A DNA stretch of 64,000 bases from Chryseobacterium viscerum (GCF_002899945.2 NZ_PPEG02000006.1:310001-374000), one strand, 5' to 3'; shown: positions 51,159 through 60,471, counted from the stretch's first letter. The notes: generated by a model not told the origin, from the sequence alone. Made by a program: numbers and translations.

Positions 51159-51705
51159 ATTGTTTTGTTAATACAATTTCTTTCGGTAATGGCTGAGGAA
51201 TTTCAGTATTATAATAAGGACAATCTACGGTTACAACCTCATTACGATAGAAATATTTCCAATCCAGTTTTGTTTTACTAGAATCCATAAAATTGATATT
51301 AATTGTACCAGAAGTATGACATAAATCCGGGTCACTATAAATGAGAGAATACTTATCATCTATTTTTTTAAAACCTCCTCCATATATTTTAGCTTTATCA
51401 TCAGCCAAATTTGTATTGTCAAATAAAATATTTCCGTTATTATCTATTACTTTAAATTTTACGATTAAATAATCTCTATAATATTTAAATACATTATCAT
51501 ATTGATTAGTAATCTTTTTAAAAGTTAGAAAAATGGTTTTATTATTCCAAGTCCCTTTCCAAATTCCCACATAATCTTTAAACTCATTATTGGTGTCTTT
51601 TTCATAAGCATTTTCAGGAATATCTGTAAATGTTCTCAATGGATAAATCTGTGCCATGCAAGAAACAGAGATATTAAGTAGTATAATTAAGAATATATTT
51701 TTCAT
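51157..51705 (-). CDS. DUF6705-like secreted protein
   Basis: 182 residues from the ATG at 51705. The longer frame start at 51732 would overlap the upstream gene and add nine residues before the clear signal peptide MKNIFLIILLNISVSCMAQ. Mature part: YPLRTFTD, YEKDTNNEFKDYVGIWKGTWNNKT and YYRDYLIVKFKVIDNNGNILFDN, matching the flavobacterial DUF6705 family. Function unknown. It lies 17 nt behind the polymorphic lipoprotein, in the place of an immunity gene. Confidence 0.75.
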   Translation of the reverse strand: MKNIFLIILLNISVSCMAQIYPLRTFTDIPENAYEKDTNNEFKDYVGIWKGTWNNKTIFLTFKKITNQYDNVFKYYRDYLIVKFKVIDNNGNILFDNTNLADDKAKIYGGGFKKIDDKYSLIYSDPDLCHTSGTININFMDSSKTKLDWKYFYRNEVVTVDCPYYNTEIPQPLPKEIVLTKQ

Positions 51706-51722
51706 ATAATAATTTAATTGTT

Positions 51723-53156
51723 TTATGGGCAAGGTATTAATTTTACAGGATTGTCTTTTCCATCATACTCTAATCTACTCGTATTACCGGTAGTTTTGTC
51801 AGACTTGTATATTTCTAATCCGATAATATTTACTTGTTCTTTCAAAAATTGTGCAAATACTTTTTCTACATTTTCCTGAGTTAATTCATCAGCAGTATAT
51901 AACTTTGAATACTGTTTATCATACCATGTTTGCCAACTTTCTAATTGGCCATAAGTAATGGCAAAATTACCATCTCCTGAATATTTTAGAATATAGTTTC
52001 CCTGTGAGGTTATTACCATTGCATACGTATCCAACATATTTCCTGTTAATTTAGCATTTGTAACACAACTGGTTAAAAAAGTGGTAATATCATATGGGGA
52101 AAATATTTTTACTACTCCATCCAAATTTAAATGAACATGCATAAATCCAAAATACTTATTTCCGTCCGGTAATTTTACATTTCCATTAGGAGTATTAAGC
52201 ATCTGCTCATAGGAAACTGTTCCATACGCTGCAGCAAAACCTGTCTCTTGTTCTTTGTCGAACATTTCTTTTTTATCCAATTCAGTAACTTTAGCTTTGA
52301 AATCTGCATTTTGATTTTGAGTTTTCAACCTTCCACAGGGTGTATTTCTCGGATGTATAAAGTTAGGTATTGTAGGCGTACCATTATTATTTCCACCTGG
52401 TCCTCCAAAAGGTCCACCACCGCCACCAGTTCCATCATCTCCCAATGCTGTAGAAGCTGGGAGCACTTTACATCTATGAATAACTACAGTCACCATTTTT
52501 GAAGGCTGGTCTGCTTTACAAGGACCTCCTTGTGATTGGGAAGCTTCTCCATTGAAGTGTTGACCTTCACTACAGGAAGTAAAATAAGATTCTTCTATCC
52601 ATTGACACGAAATATCAGATTTGTTTACTAATCCTCCCCCATTGTAGGTCCCTGGGTTTAACTCTTCTACATTGAGTTTCCCTTTTGTATCAACAGAACC
52701 ATCATTCATCAGGATTTGTTTTTCCTGTGATGTAAAATCATAAGTAATTAAGAGCTCTTTGTAAGTACCATCCGGAAGAATACTCAGAACAAGGTTTTCC
52801 AAAGGTGCATTTTCAGGTTCATTGTCCCTTGTTATATGAAAAGTATAACTGTGAACATTAGGGCCTCGTTCTATATAGATCACATCATCTGTATTCACAG
52901 AAACTCCGTTGCTGTATTTCACAGCTTTTCCTGAAGCATAAGCTTCGCGGGTTTTCAGTTTCTCATTGACTTTTTTTAGCTCAGGAATAAGGTTGATTTT
53001 GTGCTTGCTTTCTTCTAAAGAAATCCTTTTGTAAGTATATCGGAAAGCATTGTAGTCATTTTCCTGCTGATCGGGGAGATAATCATTCCTGCAGGACCAT
53101 AAAGTGGCAAATAAGGCTATCAATAAAGACAACCTGAGACTCATTTTTTTTCTCAT
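51723..53156 (-). CDS. Polymorphic lipoprotein: shared head with a JAMM-like C-terminal domain
   Basis: 477 residues. Lipobox LWSC with Cys22 and a head of about 250 residues close to that of the island AHH toxin (ESKHKINL, ASGKAVKYSNGVSVNTDD, ENAPLENLVLS, PDGTYKELLITYDFTSQEK, PGTYNGGG). A Gly-rich linker ends in GTPTIP (259-264), the same junction motif. The C-terminal domain differs: FGFMHVHLNLDG with His340 and His342, then FSPYD with Ser353 and Asp356, and Glu303/305 upstream, like a JAB/JAMM zinc-peptidase site with a longer than usual spacing. Predicted cell-surface effector; activity uncertain. Confidence 0.7.
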   Translation of the reverse strand: MRKKMSLRLSLLIALFATLWSCRNDYLPDQQENDYNAFRYTYKRISLEESKHKINLIPELKKVNEKLKTREAYASGKAVKYSNGVSVNTDDVIYIERGPNVHSYTFHITRDNEPENAPLENLVLSILPDGTYKELLITYDFTSQEKQILMNDGSVDTKGKLNVEELNPGTYNGGGLVNKSDISCQWIEESYFTSCSEGQHFNGEASQSQGGPCKADQPSKMVTVVIHRCKVLPASTALGDDGTGGGGGPFGGPGGNNNGTPTIPNFIHPRNTPCGRLKTQNQNADFKAKVTELDKKEMFDKEQETGFAAAYGTVSYEQMLNTPNGNVKLPDGNKYFGFMHVHLNLDGVVKIFSPYDITTFLTSCVTNAKLTGNMLDTYAMVITSQGNYILKYSGDGNFAITYGQLESWQTWYDKQYSKLYTADELTQENVEKVFAQFLKEQVNIIGLEIYKSDKTTGNTSRLEYDGKDNPVKLIPCP

Positions 53157-53266
53157 GTGTTTTTAATTTTTGTGTGCCTAAATATATAAATTTTTCACAA
53201 ACGTAGAAATTAAAAGCAGGCAAATTTGCTCACTCTTAATTAATTACAAAATCCGAACTTTAATCT

Positions 53267-53484
53267 GTGAAAGATTTGGATTTCATAAGATTGTATAAAA
53301 TTGGAAAAAGAGTCCAAGGATTGCGTCTGTAAAAATAGCTTGTCTTTATGGTAGATGTAGAAAGTTCACAGATGACAAGGATATAAAGAGGGGGTTCAAT
53401 ACATCTGTTCTCAGCCTTATGAGAATTAGTGATGTTCTTGAAATTTCAATAAGCGATTTTTTGAAAGATATAGAAAGGCTCTAG
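53267..53484 (+). pseudogene. Broken XRE-family helix-turn-helix regulator
   Basis: Three pieces of one regulator in different frames. VKDLDFIRLYKIGKRVQGLRL (GTG at 53267) ends at TAA; then LVFMVDVESSQMTRI ends at TAA; then NTSVLSLMRISDVLEISISD followed by FLKDIERL runs to the TAG at 53484. In order they match the N-terminal helix, the HTH and the C-terminal end of small XRE repressors (IERG...NTSVLSL...). Part of the first HTH helix is missing. It lies upstream of, and divergent from, the polymorphic lipoprotein gene, so it may once have controlled it. Confidence 0.65.
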
Positions 53485-54404
53485 TCTATAAAATAAGTAT
53501 CCGGTTTCTTCAATTCTCCCTGAGGAATTGCTGCCTGTTCAAAAATAGAAAATTCTATGGTACGGCAAATGCTGTTCAGGGCAAGATCATTTTCTTCCTC
53601 ACCAAAAGGTTCACCAATCTCCTGGATAATGGCATCGAGGGCAATAAAGGTATAGCTTATCAACAGAACGATCAAAGGCATCATCCATCCTAAAGAATCT
53701 ACCAATCCAAAGGGAAGCCAGAAACAATACAGATATACGGTGCGATGCAGCAAAACACTGTAAGCAAACGGCAACGGAGTATTGTAAATTCTCTCACATC
53801 CCCCGGAAATATTAGAAAACTGATTCAACTGATGATCCATAGAGGTCATCACGATGGTATCTATATTTCCTTTTTTATTCTGCTCGTTGAGCCAGTCGGC
53901 AATAAACCCCAGAATAATACTTGGAATAAACTTTTTATCCTTTACTTGCGCCAGTTGTTCCGGAGAAAGCAGTCTCTCAAGATGCTCTGTACCGGTTTTA
54001 TCTCTCAATTGAAAGTTCAGCGACCAGGAAAATGCCGAGATCAGCTTAATGATTTTCTGTTTTTCTTCTTTGGATTCGGGAGAAGAGTCGTTTACTAATG
54101 ATAAAATCTGCCTTGTCAAAGACCTGGTTTCAATCACAAGTGACCCCCAAAGTTTTCTGCCTTCCCAGAAACGGTCATAGCTCGCAGAATTACAGAATCC
54201 CATAAAAATGGCAAGTGCCAATCCTATCAGCGTAAAAATGGTAGGATTAAGATGCACTTTATAATCAAAGATTCTCCCTTTAAAAAAATAGATAGCCAAA
54301 GAAAATAGCGTAATCATAGTGAGCTGAACTACAATTTTCTTCAACACAGATCCTCTCCATATAAATAGCATTTTCAGCCAATTCGTTCGCTGTCTGACTA
54401 TCAT
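53481..54404 (-). CDS. Bestrophin-family anion channel-like protein
   Basis: 307 residues with the bestrophin/RFP-TM layout: WRGSVLKKIVVQLTMI (first membrane helix), PTIFTLIGLALAIFMGFCNSASYDRFWEGRKLWGSLV with the conserved YDRFWEGRK, later hydrophobic pore helices (about 215-255), and IGEPFGEEENDLAL with the conserved acidic run. Members conduct chloride or other anions. Its stop overlaps the end of the broken XRE gene. The HD-PycTM gene lies 20 bp upstream on the same strand. Confidence 0.9.
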   Translation of the reverse strand: MIVRQRTNWLKMLFIWRGSVLKKIVVQLTMITLFSLAIYFFKGRIFDYKVHLNPTIFTLIGLALAIFMGFCNSASYDRFWEGRKLWGSLVIETRSLTRQILSLVNDSSPESKEEKQKIIKLISAFSWSLNFQLRDKTGTEHLERLLSPEQLAQVKDKKFIPSIILGFIADWLNEQNKKGNIDTIVMTSMDHQLNQFSNISGGCERIYNTPLPFAYSVLLHRTVYLYCFWLPFGLVDSLGWMMPLIVLLISYTFIALDAIIQEIGEPFGEEENDLALNSICRTIEFSIFEQAAIPQGELKKPDTYFID

Positions 54405-54424
54405 TTGTGTATATTTATTTTAAA

Positions 54425-55600
54425 TTAAAGACTAAGGAATGCGATCCCAAAAGACAGAACGGAAATAATAATCCCGGCCATAAAGATCTTATAGGTAATG
54501 GATAAAAGCTTGTATTTCCTGTCAAGAACTTTTCCCAGATAGTATAAATCTTTTACCATAGAATCATAAATATAATCTCTGTCTTTGATCAGGTCTTTCA
54601 TCGCATTGTGATAATCATCAAACAACATCTGCTGAAAGTTTCCGAAGAACAGCAGGTTTACTTTTCTATTCGCAATATCCTGATTGGTAAACGTAGTTTT
54701 TGTCACATTCGGCTTGGTAGACAAGATCGCAAATATAATCGTCAGTACGCTTGACAAGAGCAATATGAAACTTGGAAGAATCAAATGTGAATTTTTAGGA
54801 GCATCCAGCTTCGGAACCAGTACAGAAAGACAAACCGAAATAATAATCGCATTTACTGATAAAAGAATATTGGCTTTACTATCTGCAATATCGCTCAGTC
54901 TCGTATGATTGTTAAGGGTTACTCTGAATAAAGTATCTACACTTCTGTCTGATTTTTCTTTTTCCTTTTTTCCCTCTGAAACCTCCTTCTTACTCTCTTT
55001 TTTATCTTCTTCTTTTTCCAGCTTCTTTTCGATCTTTTTAATGTTCTTCTTTTTCAGGGGTTCCCAGTTTTCTTTGGCATAATCTGTATAAAAAGTATGC
55101 TTATTCTTTAGCATATCAAGATTACCGGCATTCCATTCTTCATTGGAAAAACATCTTACATTGGTCAATTCCCATTCTTTTCTCAAAGCATCGGAAATAT
55201 CACTGTAATCATGACCTGCAAAATGACTGAAATCGGCATCTTTTACAATTTTTTCCAGTAAATTCTGAGGTTCATACTGTATTTTCGTAGCCAGAATCAG
55301 TTTTTCAACATCTGCAATATAGCTTTCCGGATAATTTTCCTGATGTAAAAAGGCTTTCATAACCTCTACGCTCCTTTCCTCGTGGTTCAGAGCACATTCT
55401 ATATACCCGGTATCATGAAACCATAATGCGACGAGTACCTTCTCCTGATCCTCTTCAGAGACAGGAGTATTTTTCATGATTTCCTCTGCCTTATTGACTG
55501 TATAGGCAGTATGGATAAAATTATGATAAAAATATACTGAAGATAACTTATCTTTGAATAAGATTTCAACATAATTTTTAGCTTTGTGTAGAATGCTCAT
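54425..55600 (-). CDS. HD domain-Pycsar effector-like (PycTM) membrane protein
   Basis: 391 residues. N-terminal HD phosphohydrolase domain: YHNFIHT, LWFHDTGY with the His-Asp pair, EERS, and KDADFSHFAG. A long Lys/Glu coiled linker (about 175-220). C-terminal PycTM-type domain: DTLFRVTLNNHTRLSDIADSKANILLSVNAIIISV, two helices and a third at the end (about 370-390). PycTM proteins are membrane effectors of cyclic-pyrimidine defence. No nucleotide cyclase is adjacent, so it may act alone or with a distant enzyme. Divergent from the phosphoesterase gene, 26 bp apart. Confidence 0.8.
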   Translation of the reverse strand: MSILHKAKNYVEILFKDKLSSVYFYHNFIHTAYTVNKAEEIMKNTPVSEEDQEKVLVALWFHDTGYIECALNHEERSVEVMKAFLHQENYPESYIADVEKLILATKIQYEPQNLLEKIVKDADFSHFAGHDYSDISDALRKEWELTNVRCFSNEEWNAGNLDMLKNKHTFYTDYAKENWEPLKKKNIKKIEKKLEKEEDKKESKKEVSEGKKEKEKSDRSVDTLFRVTLNNHTRLSDIADSKANILLSVNAIIISVCLSVLVPKLDAPKNSHLILPSFILLLSSVLTIIFAILSTKPNVTKTTFTNQDIANRKVNLLFFGNFQQMLFDDYHNAMKDLIKDRDYIYDSMVKDLYYLGKVLDRKYKLLSITYKIFMAGIIISVLSFGIAFLSL

Positions 55601-55626
55601 TCCTGAATTTTTGTTAATGTAAATTT

Positions 55627-58600
55627 ATGAATTTATCCTTTAAAACTCATCTAAAAAATACTTCTATTGTTCTTCGAACAGTAATGTCCGCAGGAGCCCT
55701 TTATTCCTGTGCTACCTATAACGTGCAAAAGGGCAAAAACTTATTTGAAGTAAAAGATTCTGAAATAAAATCTGAAAATGATTTTAAAGTTTTTCTGATT
55801 GGAGATGCTGGAAATGCAGATGAACCTCAGGCACAAAAGACTCTGAATTTACTAAAAAGTAAGCTGGACTCTGCCGACAGCAACTCTATGCTGATCTTTC
55901 TGGGAGATAATATCTATCCTAACGGGATGCCCAAAGAAACCGATAAAGAGTATGCTTCAGCTAAAGAAAAACTGGAAAATCAGCTTGCCATCACTAAAAA
56001 CTTCAAAGGGAAAACATTAGTAATTCCCGGAAATCACGACTGGTACAACGGGCTGGAAGGATTGAATACCCAGGAAGGGCTGGTAAAAAAATATCTGGAC
56101 GATAAAAAGGCATTCCTCCCTAAAAACGGATGCCCAATTGACGATATCAACCTATCCAAAGACATCAAGCTTATCGCTATTGATTCGGAATGGGTGATTG
56201 CCAACTGGGACAATTATCCGGGGATCAACAAAAACTGTAATATCAAAACCCGCGAGGATTTCTTTACCGAATTTAAAGATCTTATCATTAAAAATCAGGG
56301 TAAAAAAATCATTGTAGCTTTACACCATCCTATTATCAGCAGTGGAACGCATGCAGGCTTTAATTCTGCGAAATCTCATCTTTTCCCTTTAAAAAGTAAG
56401 GTTCCAGTTCCTGTAGTTGCAAGTGTCATCAATATAGTAAGGAGTTCCTCCGGAGCGAGTCCTGAAGATATTAATAACCAACATTATGCAGATCTGGCGA
56501 ACAGACTGAAAAGTATCGTCCAGGATAAAGAAAACATTATTTTCGTTTCCGGACATGATCATAATCTTCAATATCACGAAGATGGAAACTTCAGACAGAT
56601 CATCAGTGGTGCAGGCTCTAAAACAGATCCTTCTACCATTGTCGAAAAAACGGACTTCTCTTATGGGGGAAGCGGTTTTGCGGTTTTAAATTTCAGAAAA
56701 AATGAAAGTACGGATGTTGAGTATTTTTCAACAAAAGACGCACAGCTTAAAAAACTGACTCATATTTCAGTCATTTCCAAACCGGATGCATTTGTTAATA
56801 ATTTTCCAAATTCTTTTCCGGCGACCTTCTCTTCAACCATTTATCCGGTACAGCTTACCGAAAAAAGGAAGTTTTATCGCTGGCTTTGGGGAGACCATTA
56901 CAGAAGATATTATGGAATTCCGATTGAAGCTCCAACGGCCAACCTTTCAGAATTGAACGGAGGATATATTCCTTTCAGAGAAGGAGGAGGAAACCAATCC
57001 AACAGTTTACGATTAAAATCAACAGACGGACAGGAGTTTGTGATGCGCGGTGTGAAAAAAAGTGCCATTCGTTTCCTTAATAATATGGCTTTCCAAAAAA
57101 GTACATTAGGAGAAGAGCTTGCAGATACTTTCCCTGAAAAATTCCTGCTTGATTTTTATACGACCAACCATCCTTTTACTCCATTTACCATTGGGAATAT
57201 GTCAGAAAAACTGAATATTCTGCACAGTAATCCCAAATTGTATTATATCCCAAAACAACATGCTTTGGGAAGATATAACGAGAACTATGGAGATGAAATG
57301 TACATGATTGAAGAACGTTTTTCTTCTGATCCTAAAACATTGGCCTATCTTGACAATGCAAAAGATATCGTTTCTACAGATGATGTATTGAAAAACCTCA
57401 ACAAAAGCAATAAATATTCTGTTGACAGAGAATCTTACATCAGAGCAAGATTATTTGATATGCTTATCGGTGACTGGGACAGACACTCGGATCAGTGGAA
57501 ATGGGCAGAATATGAAGTGGGCGACAAAGTTGTCTATAAACCTATTCCTAAAGACAGGGATCAGGCCTTCAGTAGATATGACGGGGCTGCATTTAAAGTG
57601 ATTATGAATGTTCCGGCCATCCGCCATATGAAAACCTTTACAGAAGACATCAGCAGTGTAAAATGGCTGGCTATGGAACCCTATCCTATGGATTTGGTTT
57701 TCTTAAAAGGTGCTGACCAGCAAGAGTGGGAAACGCAGGCAAAATATATCCAGGAGCATCTTACCGATGCGGATATTGATGATGCTTTCCATAATCTTCC
57801 GAAAGAAGTACAGGATGATACCATCGCTGAAATCCAGCGAAAACTGAAAATAAGAAAGACAAAACTCCAGAGCTATGCGACTCAGTATTATGATGTATTG
57901 CAGAAAAAAGTGCCTCTGGCAGGTACTGTAAGTCCTGATAAATTTGTCATCACCAAAAACGGACATTCCGTTCTTGTACAGCAATACAAACTGGGTAAGA
58001 ATAAGGATAAGAATGAGCTTGTTTTTGAAAAGACCTATCACGATTCAAAAACAAAAGAACTGTGGATCTACGGATTGGAAGATGATGATATCTATGAAGT
58101 AAACGGAACCGGAAGTCCTAAAATGACGATCAGACTGATCGGTGGATATAATCATGATACGTATACTATTGGTGATGGAAGAAAAGTAAAGATTTATGAT
58201 TTTAAATCTCAGAAGAATACTTATAATGCCAGCAATGCAACCAAAAATATTACTGACGACTACGACATCAACAGTTATAATTATAAGCATCCGAAATACA
58301 ATTCATTTGCCGGTTATCCAAATTTAGACTACAACCCCGATGATGGTGTTATTGTAGGAGTTTTGGCTAATTATACCGTTAATAATTTTATCCGCGATCC
58401 TTTTACTCAAAGACACAGCTTAAAAGCTAATTTTTATACAGCTACAGCAGGATTCAGTCTTACGTATAAAGGAGTGTTCAAAAAAGCAATCTCAGGATGG
58501 GATATCAATCTGGATGCATTTTATACGACACCAAGGTTTTCTCAAAACTTCTTTGGGCTTTCCAATGAAAGTGAGTACGACAAAGAAGATACGGAAAGAG

Positions 58601-59343
58601 AATACAACAGAGCCAGAATTTCTAAGTTCAACTTTGCTCCTTCCATCTCTCAGAAGAGCTGGATGAATCTCAGTCATCAGTTTCAGCTGACTTTTGAGGA
58701 TAATAAAGTACAGAAAAAAGCAGATCGATTCATCAACCAGTCACCAGACGTAAGACCGGGGGTATTTAACAGCCAGCAGTTTGTAGGAGCTAATTATACT
58801 TTTGGCTATAAAAATGCTGATAATGTAGCCTTCCCTACTCTTGGGCTGGAATTCATGGTTAATGCCGACTGGAAAGCAACTCTTTCCGATTTTAATAAAA
58901 ATTTCGTGACTGTAAAAGGAAAGCTTGCTGTTGATCATAGAATTGATAAAAAAGGAAAATTTGTATTTGCAAACTCCAGCAACGTCATGTGGATCAATAA
59001 TAATAATTTTGAATTTTATCAGGCCGCAACCATTGGTGGTAATAACGGTATGAGGGCTTTCAGAAACGAAAGATTCTCCGGAAGATCATACTTTATCAAT
59101 AACTCTGAAATTCGATGGGATTTCGGAAGGGTAAGAAATAATATTGCTCCGGCAAACATGGGAATCCTTATTGGATATGATATCGGTCGTGTATGGAATG
59201 ACGGTGAAAATTCCAGAAAATGGCATCAATCGGCTGGGGCTGGGGTTTGGCTGAGTATCGTAGAAATGGTGTCTGCAAGGCTGAATTATTTCTATGGTTC
59301 AGATGGCGGAAGGGTTTCTGCAGGGGTAGGAATGAAATTTTAA
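55627..59343 (+). CDS. Metallophosphoesterase / kinase-like / outer-membrane barrel fusion protein
   Basis: 1238 residues with a probable lipoprotein signal (LYSC, Cys28). Calcineurin-type phosphoesterase at about 50-330: GDAGN, GDNIYPNG, GNHDWYNG, HHPIIS and GHDHNLQ give all metal ligands. Middle part (about 455-780): STDGQEFVMRGVKK, then LIGDWDRHSDQWKW and KPIPKDRDQAFSRYDG near 612-645, resembling the catalytic and metal motifs of HipA/Fam20/CotH-like atypical kinases. From about 890 a BamA/TamA-type barrel ends in GRVSAGVGMKF. Thus a surface protein that may both add and remove phosphate. The kinase reading is inference; the ends are clear. Confidence 0.8.
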   Translation: MNLSFKTHLKNTSIVLRTVMSAGALYSCATYNVQKGKNLFEVKDSEIKSENDFKVFLIGDAGNADEPQAQKTLNLLKSKLDSADSNSMLIFLGDNIYPNGMPKETDKEYASAKEKLENQLAITKNFKGKTLVIPGNHDWYNGLEGLNTQEGLVKKYLDDKKAFLPKNGCPIDDINLSKDIKLIAIDSEWVIANWDNYPGINKNCNIKTREDFFTEFKDLIIKNQGKKIIVALHHPIISSGTHAGFNSAKSHLFPLKSKVPVPVVASVINIVRSSSGASPEDINNQHYADLANRLKSIVQDKENIIFVSGHDHNLQYHEDGNFRQIISGAGSKTDPSTIVEKTDFSYGGSGFAVLNFRKNESTDVEYFSTKDAQLKKLTHISVISKPDAFVNNFPNSFPATFSSTIYPVQLTEKRKFYRWLWGDHYRRYYGIPIEAPTANLSELNGGYIPFREGGGNQSNSLRLKSTDGQEFVMRGVKKSAIRFLNNMAFQKSTLGEELADTFPEKFLLDFYTTNHPFTPFTIGNMSEKLNILHSNPKLYYIPKQHALGRYNENYGDEMYMIEERFSSDPKTLAYLDNAKDIVSTDDVLKNLNKSNKYSVDRESYIRARLFDMLIGDWDRHSDQWKWAEYEVGDKVVYKPIPKDRDQAFSRYDGAAFKVIMNVPAIRHMKTFTEDISSVKWLAMEPYPMDLVFLKGADQQEWETQAKYIQEHLTDADIDDAFHNLPKEVQDDTIAEIQRKLKIRKTKLQSYATQYYDVLQKKVPLAGTVSPDKFVITKNGHSVLVQQYKLGKNKDKNELVFEKTYHDSKTKELWIYGLEDDDIYEVNGTGSPKMTIRLIGGYNHDTYTIGDGRKVKIYDFKSQKNTYNASNATKNITDDYDINSYNYKHPKYNSFAGYPNLDYNPDDGVIVGVLANYTVNNFIRDPFTQRHSLKANFYTATAGFSLTYKGVFKKAISGWDINLDAFYTTPRFSQNFFGLSNESEYDKEDTEREYNRARISKFNFAPSISQKSWMNLSHQFQLTFEDNKVQKKADRFINQSPDVRPGVFNSQQFVGANYTFGYKNADNVAFPTLGLEFMVNADWKATLSDFNKNFVTVKGKLAVDHRIDKKGKFVFANSSNVMWINNNNFEFYQAATIGGNNGMRAFRNERFSGRSYFINNSEIRWDFGRVRNNIAPANMGILIGYDIGRVWNDGENSRKWHQSAGAGVWLSIVEMVSARLNYFYGSDGGRVSAGVGMKF

Positions 59344-59525
59344 ATCCTATCGTGAAATAAGAAAATAAGTCTAATTTCTTCAGATCAAAATACCATTTAA
59401 AAACAATCACAAAATACTGATAAACAAAAAATTAAATCAACAAAAATTGTATATCTAAAAAAATATCAATTTAAATTAAATTTAATAATTCTAATTTTCA
59501 GCTCACATTTTTCATCAATAAAACA

Positions 59526-59557
59526 AATATGGCCTTTATCTAAAGGCCATATTTTCA
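59526..59557. terminator. Strong hairpin terminator in the 59344-59670 gap
   Basis: AATATGGCCTTTA and TAAAGGCCATATT (13 bp) around TC, followed by TT. The rest of this 327-bp gap is AT-rich; only the promoter box at 59633 was noticed. Confidence 0.7.
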
Positions 59558-59632
59558 GCTATATAGTCAAAACCTATAAATAGCACAATATGTTTATTAA
59601 TTCTTTAAAAAACAGACATTTTAAAAACATTT

Positions 59633-59640
59633 TATATTTG
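59633..59640 (+). promoter_or_regulatory. -7 box TATATTTG before the secreted protein gene
   Basis: Exact TAnnTTTG, 30 bp before the ATG at 59671. Confidence 0.45.
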
Positions 59641-59670
59641 TCCCAACTAAACAAAAAAACCAACAATTGA

Positions 59671-60390
59671 ATGAAAAACAAGCTATTATATATGGTGTTA
59701 CTAGTCATGTCCATAGGTCTGAATGCACAGATAGGGATAAAGACTTCTACACCACAAAATACTTTACATGTCAACGGTTCCCTTCAGGTAGTAAAAGACC
59801 TGAATGTGGGTGGCGATGATAGGACAAGGGGAAATTCAGGAAACAAAGGAGAGTTTTTAATGTCAAACGGGACAGGAAATACTCCAGTTTGGAAAACTAT
59901 TGAATCTGAAAACTTCTTAAAGGTAGTGTATGTTGGAAATAAAACGGATATCAATCCAGCAAGTGGAAGTTACACAGGCACTCACTCTACTCCTGTCAAC
60001 ACTCATGAAAGTTATTCACAAACCTATATCTTTAATGTAAGCAATAAGATTGACACTGCTTATTTGACTTATAACTCTACAACAGGTCTTTTCACGGTCG
60101 TAAAACCTGGGTTTTATAATATTGTTCCCTATGCTACCTATGACCTTAATCTGAATCCTTCAGGACAGACTGCAGGAACAGCTAATTCTTACATTCAGAA
60201 AGTTTCTCCAACCGTCACAACGCTTGCCGGTATCTCTACAGGACATGGAGAACGCACTACGGGATTGAATCATAATCTTTCATCCATCAATTTCTTCAAT
60301 ACCGGGGAGACGTTCAGAATACGCTGCCGTTATACCCAGAATTTCCGATTATCCAGCGGCAATATTCACATATCATATCTTACGCCGTAA
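59671..60390 (+). CDS. Secreted protein with tail-fibre-like N-terminus and C1q/TNF-like C-terminus
   Basis: 239 residues. Signal peptide MKNKLLYMVLLVMSIGLNAQ; IGIKTSTPQNTLHVNGSLQVV, the flavobacterial pattern shared with fibre-like surface proteins; KGEFLMSNGTGNTPVW; then a beta-rich domain with FTVVKPGFYNIVPYATYD and FFNTGETFRIRCRYTQNF, resembling C1q jelly-roll strands. Probably secreted or surface-bound. No T9SS sorting domain seen. Monocistronic. Confidence 0.7.
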   Translation: MKNKLLYMVLLVMSIGLNAQIGIKTSTPQNTLHVNGSLQVVKDLNVGGDDRTRGNSGNKGEFLMSNGTGNTPVWKTIESENFLKVVYVGNKTDINPASGSYTGTHSTPVNTHESYSQTYIFNVSNKIDTAYLTYNSTTGLFTVVKPGFYNIVPYATYDLNLNPSGQTAGTANSYIQKVSPTVTTLAGISTGHGERTTGLNHNLSSINFFNTGETFRIRCRYTQNFRLSSGNIHISYLTP

Positions 60391-60429
60391 TAAACATTTC
60401 AATCACTTCAATTACATTCATATATTTAA

Positions 60430-60457
60430 AAAATCCACAGAGTAAATCTGTGGATTT
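60430..60457. terminator. Bidirectional terminator
   Basis: AAAATCCACAGA pairs with TCTGTGGATTTT across GTAAA, between the convergent stops at 60390 and 60472. Confidence 0.8.
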
Positions 60458-60471
60458 TGTATTTAGTATAT

